Numbered from the stretch's first letter, positions 51,010-59,868 are shown. The stretch is DNA of 64,000 bases from Bacteroidaceae bacterium (GCA_017617315.1 JAFZWM010000025.1:43060-107059); one strand, 5' to 3'. Made by a program: numbers and translations. The notes: generated from the letters alone by a model not told the origin.

Positions 51010-51468
51010 TTATTTACTATCGTAAAAGTTTGAAACGCATTTATATTTAGCCAAATTATTTGTTTTGACATTTTTTATTTCATTAAAAACCACCCAACCA
51101 TCCTTCTCTCTTGCTGGTATAATCCAATGTGGCTTGTTCTCTTCATCAACACAAAATACATAAATGCTGTCTTTATTGTAATAGTAGCATTTTATTGTGT
51201 CAATGGTAAATGTTGATGGAGAGTTCATTGGAATGGAGCTGCCAGTCCCAATAAATTCTGATTTTTCTGTAATTAAAAAGAAACGTTCTATTGGCACACT
51301 TTTTCCATCCTCTATAATGTAATCCTTGTAATATTCTGGCGTTAATCCATACGGAAGCAGATGGTAATTTATAAAACTTCTGCCTTTAAAATAGTTATTA
51401 TAGTCTCGTATTGCCAACAATGATAGCAGTAAAGCTATGACACCAAGTATTTTTATCTTTTTCTTCAT
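51010..51468 (-). CDS. membrane-anchored hypothetical protein (candidate orphan immunity)
   Basis: The 152-residue product has one N-terminal hydrophobic segment (IKILGVIALLLSLLAIR) and an extracytoplasmic domain rich in Tyr, Lys and Ile. No family is recognised. Its size, AT-rich composition, anchoring and place at the end of a same-strand run make it a candidate immunity protein whose toxin has been lost. That is inference only. Confidence 0.6.
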   Translation of the reverse strand: MKKKIKILGVIALLLSLLAIRDYNNYFKGRSFINYHLLPYGLTPEYYKDYIIEDGKSVPIERFFLITEKSEFIGTGSSIPMNSPSTFTIDTIKCYYYNKDSIYVFCVDEENKPHWIIPAREKDGWVVFNEIKNVKTNNLAKYKCVSNFYDSK

Positions 51469-51532
51469 TTTAAGTGCGTGAATGTGTTGTGATTACAAAT
51501 CTTTACAAGCATATTTTTCGGGAGCATCTCAA

Positions 51533-52438
51533 TCATAAATAATCCACAAGATTTACCTTGTCAAAAGGTAATGGCTTTTCAAGAATTTTTACGGTCTTTT
51601 CTGTATCGAAGCCGTCTTCTACCACAATAGTGTCGTATCTGATGATTTTTTTCAGCAAGAATTGGTTTTTATCAAATTTAAACACTAATATATTGCTGCT
51701 TCTCAAATGGTTATGTCCATAACGGAAATAGAGATTAAATCCCATATAAGTATTTTCTATGCATTCAAATTCGAATTCTGCATTTCTGTCCATATCCGGA
51801 ATTTTAATCTTTGAAATTACTTTTCCTTTCTTCATCAGACAAATATGTCCGTATGTCCGATCGACTATTTCTTCTGCATCAACATGATTGTCTTCTTCTT
51901 CTCGGTTATACTTTATTGAATAGTCTGACAATGCGCCTTTTAATGGCGTTGGAAGATTCAAGTATTTTCTAAGGTTTGCCTTATATGAATAATCTTCAAA
52001 CACCAAATCGTCGACTTTCCAACTTGCATCTTCTAAAACAAGTATTATTTTCTCTGATGTTTCATATCCTTTGTTTTGAGTGGTAATATCTGCGTATATC
52101 GTGTTGTCTTGTTTCCTTTCTATTGTTCCGATTTTGAACGAAGTTTTATCCACTATTTCGTTATCAACCCAATGATTCCAGTCTTTGTTGAAACATTTCT
52201 TTGTACATTGTTCTTGCAAAGATAATAGTTCGTTCGAAAAATACATCGAATCCAGCACACGTTGCTCAAGACGGGCAACATCTGTATTTAACATGCGGTT
52301 TAAATAATTGCGTATTGTATCACGCTCTGCAATGCCAGTATCTTTTGCGGCATTATTTGTTGGTTTGTTAGTATTTCTTGAAGATTCGCAACTAACAACA
52401 GATATAGCCAGTAGCAAGATGAGAAAATATTTAGTCAT
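51533..52438 (-). CDS. lipoprotein of unknown function (candidate orphan immunity)
   Basis: The 301-residue lipoprotein (lipobox SVVSC) has a helical N-terminal part and a beta-rich C-terminal part (VFCMK-like phrases are absent; FEFECIENTYMGFNLYFRYG is present). It is not recognised. It lies in the run of exported minus-strand proteins downstream of the toxin tips. Confidence 0.62.
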   Translation of the reverse strand: MTKYFLILLLAISVVSCESSRNTNKPTNNAAKDTGIAERDTIRNYLNRMLNTDVARLEQRVLDSMYFSNELLSLQEQCTKKCFNKDWNHWVDNEIVDKTSFKIGTIERKQDNTIYADITTQNKGYETSEKIILVLEDASWKVDDLVFEDYSYKANLRKYLNLPTPLKGALSDYSIKYNREEEDNHVDAEEIVDRTYGHICLMKKGKVISKIKIPDMDRNAEFEFECIENTYMGFNLYFRYGHNHLRSSNILVFKFDKNQFLLKKIIRYDTIVVEDGFDTEKTVKILEKPLPFDKVNLVDYL

Positions 52439-52498
52439 AATTATTGTTGTTTTTTCGGGGTTGGGGGAGAATATCGTTTTCCCCCGATTGGTTGGTTA

Positions 52499-53041
52499 TT
52501 ACTTCAAGTCAAAAGTTGTAAGATATAAATCTAACACATATCCAAACGTTTTAGCATCCCAGTTGATATGACGATGCTTTGTTGGATTTGTAACCCCCAC
52601 AGGCATATTCTCTCCGTACATTTCTCCATAGTCATTTGTAATATAGAAATACATATAATTAGTGTCGTAGTGCTGTTGGCATTTACATTTTTGTGTTTCC
52701 TTGTGATTGAAGGTAATAGGGTTTTTGAATATTTGCTCGATCTCTATTCCTACAATTGTATCTTGTGAACACGTATATTCATCAAGATTCTGTCTCTGAA
52801 ATTTATATTTTATGTACTTATTATTTGATTTTGTTTTTGAAACAACAATGAATTCTTCTCCTATGCCAAACATAAAGAATGGCATTTCCCCATTATTATC
52901 AAACACGGTTTTCGTTGATAATCTTAGTTTTTTCTGAAAACCGTTATCGTACGATATCTTGTCGAATTGCTGCGAATACATTTTTGGAGAAATTCCGAGA
53001 AGAAACACAATAGTCAAAATGTTTATCACTAATCTATTCAT
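52499..53041 (-). CDS. exported hypothetical protein (candidate orphan immunity)
   Basis: The 180-residue product has a signal peptide (MNRLVINILTIVFLLGISP) and a beta-rich domain with one Cys pair (KCKC). It includes PFFMFGIGEEFIVVSKTKSN and ends in VLDLYLTTFDLK. No family is recognised, and the context is the same as for its neighbours. Confidence 0.6.
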   Translation of the reverse strand: MNRLVINILTIVFLLGISPKMYSQQFDKISYDNGFQKKLRLSTKTVFDNNGEMPFFMFGIGEEFIVVSKTKSNNKYIKYKFQRQNLDEYTCSQDTIVGIEIEQIFKNPITFNHKETQKCKCQQHYDTNYMYFYITNDYGEMYGENMPVGVTNPTKHRHINWDAKTFGYVLDLYLTTFDLK

Positions 53042-53120
53042 ATTCAGGTTTTTTAATGTCGGTTTTGATTTCTATTTTTTCTGATTGCCTCGAGAGTTTG
53101 GGCTGGGGTAGGGAATTATT

Positions 53121-53525
53121 TCAAAATCCGCAATAGATGATAGAATCTATTTCCAGACAGTCGCAGCCCCCCCTTATTTGAATATTGCCATTATTTATGT
53201 CGAAATCAAAGATTTCACGCTTTATTTTTTCTTTGGTAAAAGGATTCAGAACTTTGTTTCTGTCTACATATATTCCATCTGCTAGCACTCGCCTATCATA
53301 ATCATCATAAACTTTTATTCTTGCACGATGAGTAGTTGAATATATTTCTAAGATGTCGTACCAGCAGCCAAAGTCGGGAGCACCTACCCAAAAGGCTGAT
53401 TTTGAGGGTGGCTCTTCGGTGGTGTTTAAATTCGTTTTTTCGTAGCTTATATCTACGCACAGAAATAAACCGATTGTCAATACAAGTAAAATGATGCTTG
53501 TGGAAAATATTATTTTTTTATTCAT
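53121..53525 (-). CDS. membrane-anchored hypothetical protein (candidate orphan immunity)
   Basis: The 134-residue product has an N-terminal membrane anchor (IIFSTSIILLVLTIGLFLC) and a short external domain with three Cys near the end (GGCDCLEIDSIIYCGF). Just after its stop, 53086-53110 on the minus strand carries CCCCAGCC...CTCTCGAGG, a degenerate version of the motif seen after other immunity candidates. Confidence 0.6.
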   Translation of the reverse strand: MNKKIIFSTSIILLVLTIGLFLCVDISYEKTNLNTTEEPPSKSAFWVGAPDFGCWYDILEIYSTTHRARIKVYDDYDRRVLADGIYVDRNKVLNPFTKEKIKREIFDFDINNGNIQIRGGCDCLEIDSIIYCGF

Positions 53526-53674
53526 CTACTTTTGTTTTTGCGACTGTCTTGCTTGCTCCGATTTCCGAATCGGAGTGCCAGAGCCAGAGGCGTTTGTAAT
53601 GTTTCAATCCAAAGCCGAAACTTCTGCCGACAGATTGCATTTGGTTGAATGTGTTATGTCTCTCTTATTATCAT

Positions 53675-54163
53675 TCAGAATTTGATGCCATGAAGCTTGC
53701 ACTCTTTTATAAATTGCATACTGTCGGTAATTTGTGTTATGTGCTCATTCCTTATCTTTTTGGCAACTAGTGTATCTTCTGCATCAGTTTTATAATTCTT
53801 CTCTACAATAAAATACTCGTTACGGCTATTGGTAAAATTATATGCTATGAGTGCAATCCATTTATCCGTATAGGCCCACTTCTTAACATAAGTATCGGCA
53901 TATTCATCATTCTCGTATGAAGGAAGAATTGGTGCGCCATGATAACATGTTCTGCCATGAACATCTGTACTATAGACAAACTGATATGTATTGCGTTCCC
54001 AATGTAAAAGGTATAAGTTCTTACCTACGTTTTGACTTCCCCAGAATTCTGGACACCACCATTCTGAAGACAGGAAGAGTAAGAATAATATTCCCACTAT
54101 AGACAAAAGGGAAGCGAATCCCCATTTTACAACGCGCTTAATATATTTTATATTGATTTGCAT
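53675..54163 (-). CDS. membrane-anchored candidate immunity protein
   Basis: The 162-residue product has one N-terminal membrane segment (GFASLLSIVGILFLLFLSS) and an extracytoplasmic domain containing WERNTYQFVYSTDVHGRTC. Upstream, between this gene and repeat R1, a frame ends with SKYYEFDYKGP and a stop at about 54199. That could be the last residues of a lost toxin tip. No family is recognised. Confidence 0.58.
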   Translation of the reverse strand: MQINIKYIKRVVKWGFASLLSIVGILFLLFLSSEWWCPEFWGSQNVGKNLYLLHWERNTYQFVYSTDVHGRTCYHGAPILPSYENDEYADTYVKKWAYTDKWIALIAYNFTNSRNEYFIVEKNYKTDAEDTLVAKKIRNEHITQITDSMQFIKECKLHGIKF

Positions 54164-54237
54164 AATCTTTTAATTGTTGAGATGGTTACAAATATTATGG
54201 CCCTTTGTAGTCAAACTCATAGTATTTACTTGTGATA

Positions 54238-54499
54238 TATCGCCACACGATTTTACATTTGAAATGTGTGGCGGTTATGTTTGTACGCTTAATTGCGCAA
54301 AGTATCGTTTCATCATACGTTTTATAGTCGCTCTTCCTGTCGAGCCTTGACTTTTGTGTACAACGATGTGAAAGAACGTTCTTGTTGTGTTTAAAGAACT
54401 GGGGTTACAAAGCCCCAATTCTGTTTTATTTGCATGAATGTGTGGGGATTGCAAATTCCCCACAAGCAAAATTAGTTACATATTTCCCGAGGGCAGGGG
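54238..54499 (-). repeat. R1: long copy of the structured repeat
   Basis: R1 holds three inverted repeats: CGCCACAC/GTGTGGCG, GGGGTTACAAAGCCCC, and TGTGGGG/CCCCACA. Its 158 bases at 54266-54423 match R2 (55368-55524) with one substitution and one missing base. It ends with the motif after immunity genes (about 54478-54499), directly beside the stop of the gene at 54500. A frame inside it (54275-54469) is not credible as a gene. Confidence 0.8.
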
Positions 54500-55012
54500 T
54501 TATTCTGCAAAGAACATACCCCAACAATCTCCTTGATATGCATCAAATACAATTAATTTATTGTCGTATTTTATAAAATATACTTCCATGCATAGCCCTA
54601 AGTCTCCTACGCGTTTTGCAAGTTTCCACATTTGTGTGTTTTCTGTATGTTTAAATAAGTATTTTGTCGTAGGATCTCTAAACCAAAAGTATGCAGATAT
54701 ATACATAGGATAATCCTCATTTGTAAATAGACTGGCAAACTCACTATCTGGTATTTTTTGTAAATCCATAGGAGATTTTATTAGTCTGTTTTCAAAAGCT
54801 ACTTCATGATAGTGTCCATAAAGAGATTCCACTTGTTCTAAAGTCAATCCCCTCAGTTTCAGTTCTTTTATATTGGCAATTTTGTCTGGAGAAACAATGT
54901 TTATAGAGTCTGTACAATACGCTTCTTTCATCCATTTTTTTGTAGTTTTTTCTTTGCAGCCACATGCAAGAAAGATGAATATAATACAAATAAATGTTAC
55001 TATTATTCTCAT
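54500..55012 (-). CDS. lipoprotein, candidate immunity protein
   Basis: The 170-residue lipoprotein (lipobox FLACGC) starts four bases inside the end of the tip remnant at 55009 (ATGA overlap), the usual toxin-immunity arrangement. The mature part has LKLRGLTLEQVESLYGHYHEVAFEN and many aromatic residues near the end (YFIKYDNKLIVFDAYQGDCWG). The family is not recognised. Confidence 0.65.
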   Translation of the reverse strand: MRIIVTFICIIFIFLACGCKEKTTKKWMKEAYCTDSINIVSPDKIANIKELKLRGLTLEQVESLYGHYHEVAFENRLIKSPMDLQKIPDSEFASLFTNEDYPMYISAYFWFRDPTTKYLFKHTENTQMWKLAKRVGDLGLCMEVYFIKYDNKLIVFDAYQGDCWGMFFAE

Positions 55013-55305
55013 ACTTCAATTTTATATTCTAAAGTTTCCTCTTTGTTTAAGACTGGGCGTTTAGCCGCTTCCAAGTTTAAAATTAATTTCCCTGCTTTAC
55101 CTAAATTGACGAGGTCTTTTTCTCTATCCCCTTTCATGCCTGATAAAGAATGAATAAAACTTTTAAATTGTTCAAAACCTTTTTCTCCCATGATTTTGAA
55201 AATTTCTCTCCTTTATTGTTTGTTTCTGTGACCTTGTCGGTTGTTCGGGATTCCTTCGGGATGTGTTCGGGATTTTGTTCCTCAGGGAGTTCCGATGCTT
55301 GCCTT
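55009..55305 (-). pseudogene. orphan toxin-tip remnant with S2 linker
   Basis: On the minus strand the S2 linker reads SELPEEQNPEHIPKESRTTDK and continues VTETNNKGEKFSKSWEK. The frame then fails, while the 60-codon frame starting at 55191 (MGEKGFEQFKSFIHSLSG) carries the C-terminal part to the stop at 55009. A one-base frameshift near 55185-55190 would join them. The piece is too short to be a whole toxin and lacks an Rhs shell. Its end overlaps the lipoprotein at 54500 by four bases. Confidence 0.55.
55233..55305 (-). repeat. S2: coding linker repeat
   Basis: S2 is 73 bases long and differs from S3 at two positions. It encodes the conserved linker up to RTTDK, after which the tip sequence is unrelated to that following S3. 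Confidence 0.85.
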
Positions 55306-55340
55306 GCTGCGCGGTTGTGCGCCTGAGGAATGTTTTTGTT

Positions 55341-55600
55341 ATCGCTACACGATTTTATGTTGAAAATGTGTGGCGGTTATGTTTGTACGCTTAATTGCGT
55401 AAAGTATCGTTTCATCATACGTTTTATAGTCGCTCTTCCTGTCGAGCCTTGACTTTTGTGTACAACGATGTGAAAGAACGTTCTTGTTGTGTTTAAAGAA
55501 CTGGGGTTACAAGCCCCAATTCTGTTCTAATTGCGTAAATGTGTGGGGGAGTACAAATTCCCACAAGTAAAATTAGTTACATATCCCAGAGGACAGGTGG
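55341..55600 (-). repeat. R2: long copy of the structured repeat
   Basis: R2 has the same order as R1, including the three inverted repeats (with small changes), and ends at 55600 beside the stop of the gene at 55601. Confidence 0.8.
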
Positions 55601-55900
55601 CTATTTGTATCTTTTTATTATTTTTTTCGTTAATTTAAAGATTATGTAGATTGTTATTAAAATGATGTATACAACATATGAAATAGCAAGAATACTAAAC
55701 CATACAATGCTAGTGCCATCTCTACCTTCGAATGTGAGACCATACAGCATAAATAATGTATATAATCCAAAAACAACGAAGTGCATCAAAAAAACTTGAA
55801 TTCCATTAAGAAACTTAATTACAATCATTAGCGAAATGCAAGTAAGTCCTAATATTACAAGTAATTCATTGTCACTCATGTAATTAATACTATTTTCCAT
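55601..55900 (-). CDS. small multi-pass membrane protein
   Basis: The 99-residue protein has about three hydrophobic helices (LLVILGLTCISLMIVIKFL, VFLMHFVVFGLYTLFMLYG, IVWFSILAISYVVYIILITI) and a basic tail KKIIKRYK. Small polytopic proteins are common as immunity to membrane-acting toxins, but no tip precedes it directly. It lies between the module at 55968 and repeat R2. Confidence 0.6.
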   Translation of the reverse strand: MENSINYMSDNELLVILGLTCISLMIVIKFLNGIQVFLMHFVVFGLYTLFMLYGLTFEGRDGTSIVWFSILAISYVVYIILITIYIIFKLTKKIIKRYK

Positions 55901-55967
55901 TTTTCTACTGTTGATTTAACACCTCTGTTTCTAATAAATTGGAACTTGCGAAACTTGAATGATCTAC

Positions 55968-56585
55968 TTATATGTCAAGCCTTAAGCAATCTTGAAATAC
56001 AATAGAGCCATTTTTCCACTTTACCCAAGCCTTGAATTCTCCATTTTGAATTTTAATCCAATCACCTTTTACATCTTTAATTTTGCATTTTAATGCAGGT
56101 ATATCAGAAGGTTCAATTTTTGTTTTTAAGTCTTCCTGAAAGAATTCATCTGTTTGATTTGTCCAATATTCCATTGAACATAAAAATGGGACTAATTCGT
56201 ATATATCATAAATTAACTTTTTTTTGATTAATTTCCATGATTCACCAACTCTAATTCTACAATATTCAGTATCGAAGTCTTCGTAAAAAAAATATATTAT
56301 ATCCCAAGAAGGATAATAATAAAATACATTTCCTTTTAAAGCTTCGCACCTTATTTCTTCAGAAATGGTGTCATACTCAAAGTTCGCATAAACGCTAAAA
56401 TCCAAATTATACACAGAAAGTATAGAATCGCTCAAACCTTCTGGGAATGGCACACATAATTGCGCAATTCTAGAAAACTCAACAGCAACTGTATCACTAT
56501 TATGTATGTCTGTATTCTGACCAGTTGTTGGTTTTAATGACATACATAGTAAGGCAAAAATAATTAATAGAATGTTTTTTGTCAT
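55968..56585 (-). CDS. exported candidate immunity protein
   Basis: The 205-residue product has a signal peptide (MTKNILLIIFALLCMSL) and starts with a TAATG overlap on the stop of the tip remnant at 56585, so it is probably translated with it. The mature part has many acidic and aromatic residues and Cys at LCVPFPEG, IRCEALKG and ALKCKIKD. No family is recognised. Confidence 0.65.
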   Translation of the reverse strand: MTKNILLIIFALLCMSLKPTTGQNTDIHNSDTVAVEFSRIAQLCVPFPEGLSDSILSVYNLDFSVYANFEYDTISEEIRCEALKGNVFYYYPSWDIIYFFYEDFDTEYCRIRVGESWKLIKKKLIYDIYELVPFLCSMEYWTNQTDEFFQEDLKTKIEPSDIPALKCKIKDVKGDWIKIQNGEFKAWVKWKNGSIVFQDCLRLDI

Positions 56586-56861
56586 TAGTTTTTACATTTT
56601 ATTTCTACTTCTTCTAAAATTCCTCCATTATATACTGTTCTTACTTTGGGATTAAAACCTTGTAAATGAATATGGTTTGCATGATTTGATTTAATTCCAA
56701 GTTCTCTTGCTGATTTTGAATGTGGTAACAAATTCCCATTATACCTTTCTGAAATCATATTTGACCATCCAAATTTATATAGTGCATTCTTGTCGGTTGT
56801 TCGGGATTCCTTCGGGATGCGTTCGGGATTTTGTTCCTCAGGGAGTTCCGATGTTTGCCTT
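56585..56861 (-). pseudogene. orphan toxin tip with S3 linker
   Basis: The S3 linker (PEEQNPERIPKESRTTDK) continues without a frame break into a tip of about 67 codons: NALYKFGWSNMISERYNG, then LGIKSNHANHIHLQGF, ending EVEIKCKN. The His-rich NHANHIHLQ stretch could be part of a metal-dependent nuclease, but no family is certain. There is no Rhs shell and no good start codon at the linker; the first in-frame ATG is at 56758. It overlaps the exported protein at 55968, its likely immunity partner. Confidence 0.6.
56789..56861 (-). repeat. S3: coding linker repeat
   Basis: S3 is 73 bases long, with 71 of 73 identical to S2. On the minus strand it begins about 30 bases after the stop of the gene at 56890 and ends at the codons for TTDK. 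Confidence 0.85.
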
Positions 56862-56889
56862 AGGACGAACTTCCGACCTTTTGCAAGGT

Positions 56890-58131
56890 CTATAGTCCGT
56901 AAACTTTTTTGAATAGCTCTAAATCTTCGGTTGGAATATTTTCTTTGTTGATAAATGATAGCCAGATAATGGACTGACTATCGTAGTGATAGTATTCATA
57001 TTTTGATACAATAAGCCCACCTTCAATATGTCTTCTGGCAAGGGAAATATCCTCGCTTTCGAACACTCCATACTTTTTCTCCATGATTCTGCGTAATTTT
57101 TCGAGAACTCTGAGTCCCTCTTCTTTTCCTTTGATACTGAGGCTGATTTCTACGCAGAAAACAAAGGTTGTGTTTATGTCGTAGTCGACAACGATGTGAC
57201 AAGAATCGCCAAAGTAAGTTCCGTAGAAGAATCTTCGATTGTCGGATTCTTCCATGTAGATGTCGCGGACAAATCCTTGCTCGGTCATTTTATGGCAAAA
57301 TCCGTCTATGTTTCCCCACAGTTTCGGCTTCAAGCCCAATATTTCAATGGGGGTGGATTTGTCAGATTTGTTTATCTCGGCAATCTGTTTGTCAGTCAAT
57401 TCCTTTTTTGTCTTTTTCTTGAATCTTGGGGCTGAGTTGTTTGGAGAGAAAACGGCACGGATGCTGTTTCCGCAGCATCTGTCTATACGTGCATCAACAT
57501 CAGGACACTCTTCGAAGTTCAGTTCGTATGCATGGCTCGGGTATTTTTCTTGGCTAAGCACACAAGACCAATATCCGCCATATTTGCCCGAAGAAGGGTC
57601 ATCGGGATTATATTTGCAGGCTGAAGGTAGGAATATGGCGTTACCGTTGGTAGATGAAACGATGAAGCCTTCTGTTCCTGAGTTCTTATAGCTGTTTGTC
57701 CATGTCCAATTACAACATTCTGCCAATTCCCGAAAATCTTCTTGCGTAGGCATGTGCCAAGGAAATCCCCAGTTTGCCGTTGCTGCATCGTCTTTCGGCT
57801 CTAAAATGTTTAGTGTGTCGGCATATCCGTTGTTTCCAAATCTTGCGCTATCGTAGCAATACTTTGTTAACTTGCTTGAATTCCCTTTTGCATATTTGTA
57901 ATTGTTCCAACTATATGCAGACTTAGGACAAGTTTCGCCCCAAGCAAACAGGTTGCCCGGCTCGCATTCTGAACGTGCTCCAATATTCGTTGTTGCCCAC
58001 AGATTGCCGCTCGGCAGATTCAAATCAATAAACTCATGTCCGTTAATTGAATTCGTTGTTGCATCTTTTTGTGCAAGAACGGTATGTCTCGTAAGGATGC
58101 AAAGTGTGAAAAATATAATAAAGTGTTTCAT
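56890..58131 (-). CDS. exported two-part protein, candidate immunity
   Basis: The 413-residue product has a signal peptide (ending TVLAQ). Residues of about 27-235 form a domain of the Bacteroidetes type with LPSGNLWATTNIGA, LFAWGET and W(N/D)-rich repeats ending in SIRAVFSP. After a Lys-rich linker, a separate domain (about 275-413) follows with LKPKLWGNIDGFCHKMTEQGF and RRFFYGTYFGDSC. It lies 21 bases after the stop of the peptidase-like tip at 58153, so it may be its immunity protein. The fusion of a surface-type domain to such a role would be unusual. Confidence 0.62.
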   Translation of the reverse strand: MKHFIIFFTLCILTRHTVLAQKDATTNSINGHEFIDLNLPSGNLWATTNIGARSECEPGNLFAWGETCPKSAYSWNNYKYAKGNSSKLTKYCYDSARFGNNGYADTLNILEPKDDAATANWGFPWHMPTQEDFRELAECCNWTWTNSYKNSGTEGFIVSSTNGNAIFLPSACKYNPDDPSSGKYGGYWSCVLSQEKYPSHAYELNFEECPDVDARIDRCCGNSIRAVFSPNNSAPRFKKKTKKELTDKQIAEINKSDKSTPIEILGLKPKLWGNIDGFCHKMTEQGFVRDIYMEESDNRRFFYGTYFGDSCHIVVDYDINTTFVFCVEISLSIKGKEEGLRVLEKLRRIMEKKYGVFESEDISLARRHIEGGLIVSKYEYYHYDSQSIIWLSFINKENIPTEDLELFKKVYGL

Positions 58132-58152
58132 CTTGAATTTTAATTATTTATT

Positions 58153-58713
58153 CTAACTTGCGTTACTGTGTATTTTTCCTGGATCATAAAAATTATAGGA
58201 GCGTGACCATTTGTCGTTATCATAAAATTCAAGCATACTAACAACTACAATAAAATGGTCTGTCATTTTATCAGCATTTCCTGGATTGCCAGGTTTGTAG
58301 TCAACACCAACGATTACAGGATGTCCTTTTGATAATTCGTTATTCATTATGTTGTAAGCCTTTGTTGCACTTTTAGAAACCGTTCCTACTGAACCCTTTC
58401 CATTATTGTTGGCTGTTGCAATTGCAAAATTCGAACCATATGGTGTTACTCCTTTGCTTTTTAACATTAGTTCACATGCTTTTAAACATTGCATGATTAT
58501 TTTTCCATTAGGCATTTGTGAGACCCAATTCTTTGATGATGCTGCCTCAGTATAAATTGCGGTTAATTTGTTTTGCGTGTAACAATAAGATGTATGATCA
58601 TTTTGTTTCTGCCAATATTCTACTCCAATATTTTTGTAGACCAAACCGTCTGTTTTTATTTCTTTTGCATTGCCTTTTTGCCATATAACATTACTATTTC
58701 CATTTGCATCTTT
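58153..58713 (-). pseudogene. orphan toxin tip, papain/C39 peptidase-like
   Basis: The tip has about 186 residues and is fused at its front to repeat R3, which provides an ATG at 58776 and 21 codons, giving an intact frame of 207 residues. Possible catalytic residues follow the papain/C39 order: a Cys in IIMQCLKACELML, a His in GHPVIVGVDY...MTDHFIVVV, and an Asp in YNFYDPG. The upstream Rhs shell and delivery parts are missing. Whether the fused frame is expressed is unknown. The next gene, 21 bases on, is the candidate immunity gene. Confidence 0.55.
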
Positions 58714-58820
58714 ATAAAGAACTGGGGTTATAACCCCCAATTCTGTTTTAATTGCATGAATGTGTGGGGATTGCAAATCACCACAAGCAAAAAAGACTAC
58801 ATATCCTCGAAAAACTGGGC
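58714..58820 (-). repeat. R3: short copy of the structured repeat
   Basis: R3 has the two inner hairpins (GGGGTTATAACCCCC; TGTGGGG...CACCACA with decay) and the terminal motif at 58799-58818. It starts where the peptidase-like tip begins and ends beside the lipoprotein stop at 58822. Confidence 0.78.
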
Positions 58821-58821
58821 G

Positions 58822-59208
58822 TTAATATTGTTTTTCCATTTTATTCCATTCTAAAAGGTCTATAATTCTTTTGTCTTTTTCTGTACCAATCGCCCAAATG
58901 GCAGTTGTTTTTGTTCCTCTATTAAATATATATTGAACAACACACAAACTATCTTTTGGAGGGATATATTTGGCTAAACCTCCTTGAAATTCATATAGTA
59001 AAACCCCTTTTTTTAGAGTGATTGTGTCAACAAATGTTGGATTATCATACTCATTTATTAGATCAACATCTGAATACACTCCCCCTATCTCTACTTTTTT
59101 ATGGGAGCAACCAAGGAATATATCTATTAATATTACAAATGTAATATTATGTATCGTGTTTTTAATATCGCATATAATCATAATCAATAGACGTTTTGAT
59201 TTCTTCAT
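58822..59208 (-). CDS. lipoprotein, candidate immunity protein
   Basis: Up to 128 residues with a lipobox (IFLGCS). The ATG at 59208 gives a long charged start; an internal ATG at residue 10 would give a better signal peptide. Either start lies inside the short frame ending at 59162, a toxin-tail remnant, which is the usual toxin-immunity overlap. Family not recognised. Confidence 0.6.
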   Translation of the reverse strand: MKKSKRLLIMIICDIKNTIHNITFVILIDIFLGCSHKKVEIGGVYSDVDLINEYDNPTFVDTITLKKGVLLYEFQGGLAKYIPPKDSLCVVQYIFNRGTKTTAIWAIGTEKDKRIIDLLEWNKMEKQY

Positions 59209-59714
59209 TATTTGACCTATCCTTAGAGTTATATTCTTTCATTATTGGCTGCATTAAGGCATCTATATTTCGTTGTTCCACCTTACCATTCATAATTGAT
59301 GATGGTGTTGTAGCCGATGCCTGTGTTCTCTGGGTCGGCATAGCTGCCCTTCATCGTCGGGATGCCCGGAGCGATGCCAAGCTTCTTGTAATAATCCTCC
59401 TTCTGGCTTTCAATCTGGCTGAGACGCTCGGCATAGTCCTGCTGTCCTGCCGTGAGATGGCTGCCGTTTACGCCGTACATGTTGTTGAAACTTCCGCTTC
59501 CGATACGGCTTGCCACGCGCTTGCTTCCGATAAAGTAATGCTTTGTAAAGCGGTTCTTCGTTACAGACAAGATGCTTGCCGGATAGAGCGTGTATTCATC
59601 CGTCTCGTGGAACGTGATGCCCTGAGGCGCGCCGTTGATATACATGTCCTCCATAGAGCCGTGTCTCTTTACGATGCGCTCGCCTGCGTGGTTGTAGGTG
59701 TACTTGTTCTGCAT
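59162..59714 (-). pseudogene. displaced Rhs core fragment with frameshifted tail
   Basis: The frame at 59283-59714 encodes 143 residues of Bacteroidetes Rhs core (YTYNHAGERIVKRHGSMEDM, SKRVASRIGSGSFNNMYG, LGIAPGIPTMKGSYADPENTG). It is cut at its front by repeat R4 and stops at INYEW. A second frame (59162-59293, 43 codons, starting MNGKVEQRNIDAL) overlaps that stop and runs into the start of the lipoprotein gene. The section that normally follows in an Rhs protein (HSDHLGSTSYITD) is missing, so the fragment was joined to a foreign tail or broken by recombination. Confidence 0.7.
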
Positions 59715-59738
59715 GATGTCGCTATTTTGTTATATTAA

Positions 59739-59843
59739 CAGAATTGGGGTAACAAACCCCAATTCTGTTTTAATTGCATGAATGTGTGGGAAATTTACAA
59801 TTTTCCACAAGCAAAATTAGTTACATATCCCCGAGAACTGGGG
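59739..59843 (-). repeat. R4: short copy of the structured repeat
   Basis: R4 has a perfect 11-bp hairpin CAGAATTGGGG/CCCCAATTCTG around TAACAAA, the second hairpin TGTGGGAAA/TTTTCCACA, and the terminal motif at 59823-59843. Confidence 0.8.
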
Positions 59844-59868
59844 ACTTCTAAGCCTCCTTAGATGTGCC

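Noticed and set aside
54275..54469. 64-codon frame inside repeat R1
   Set aside because: It is a translation of the repeat. In R2 the same region has a missing base that breaks the frame, so it is not under coding selection.
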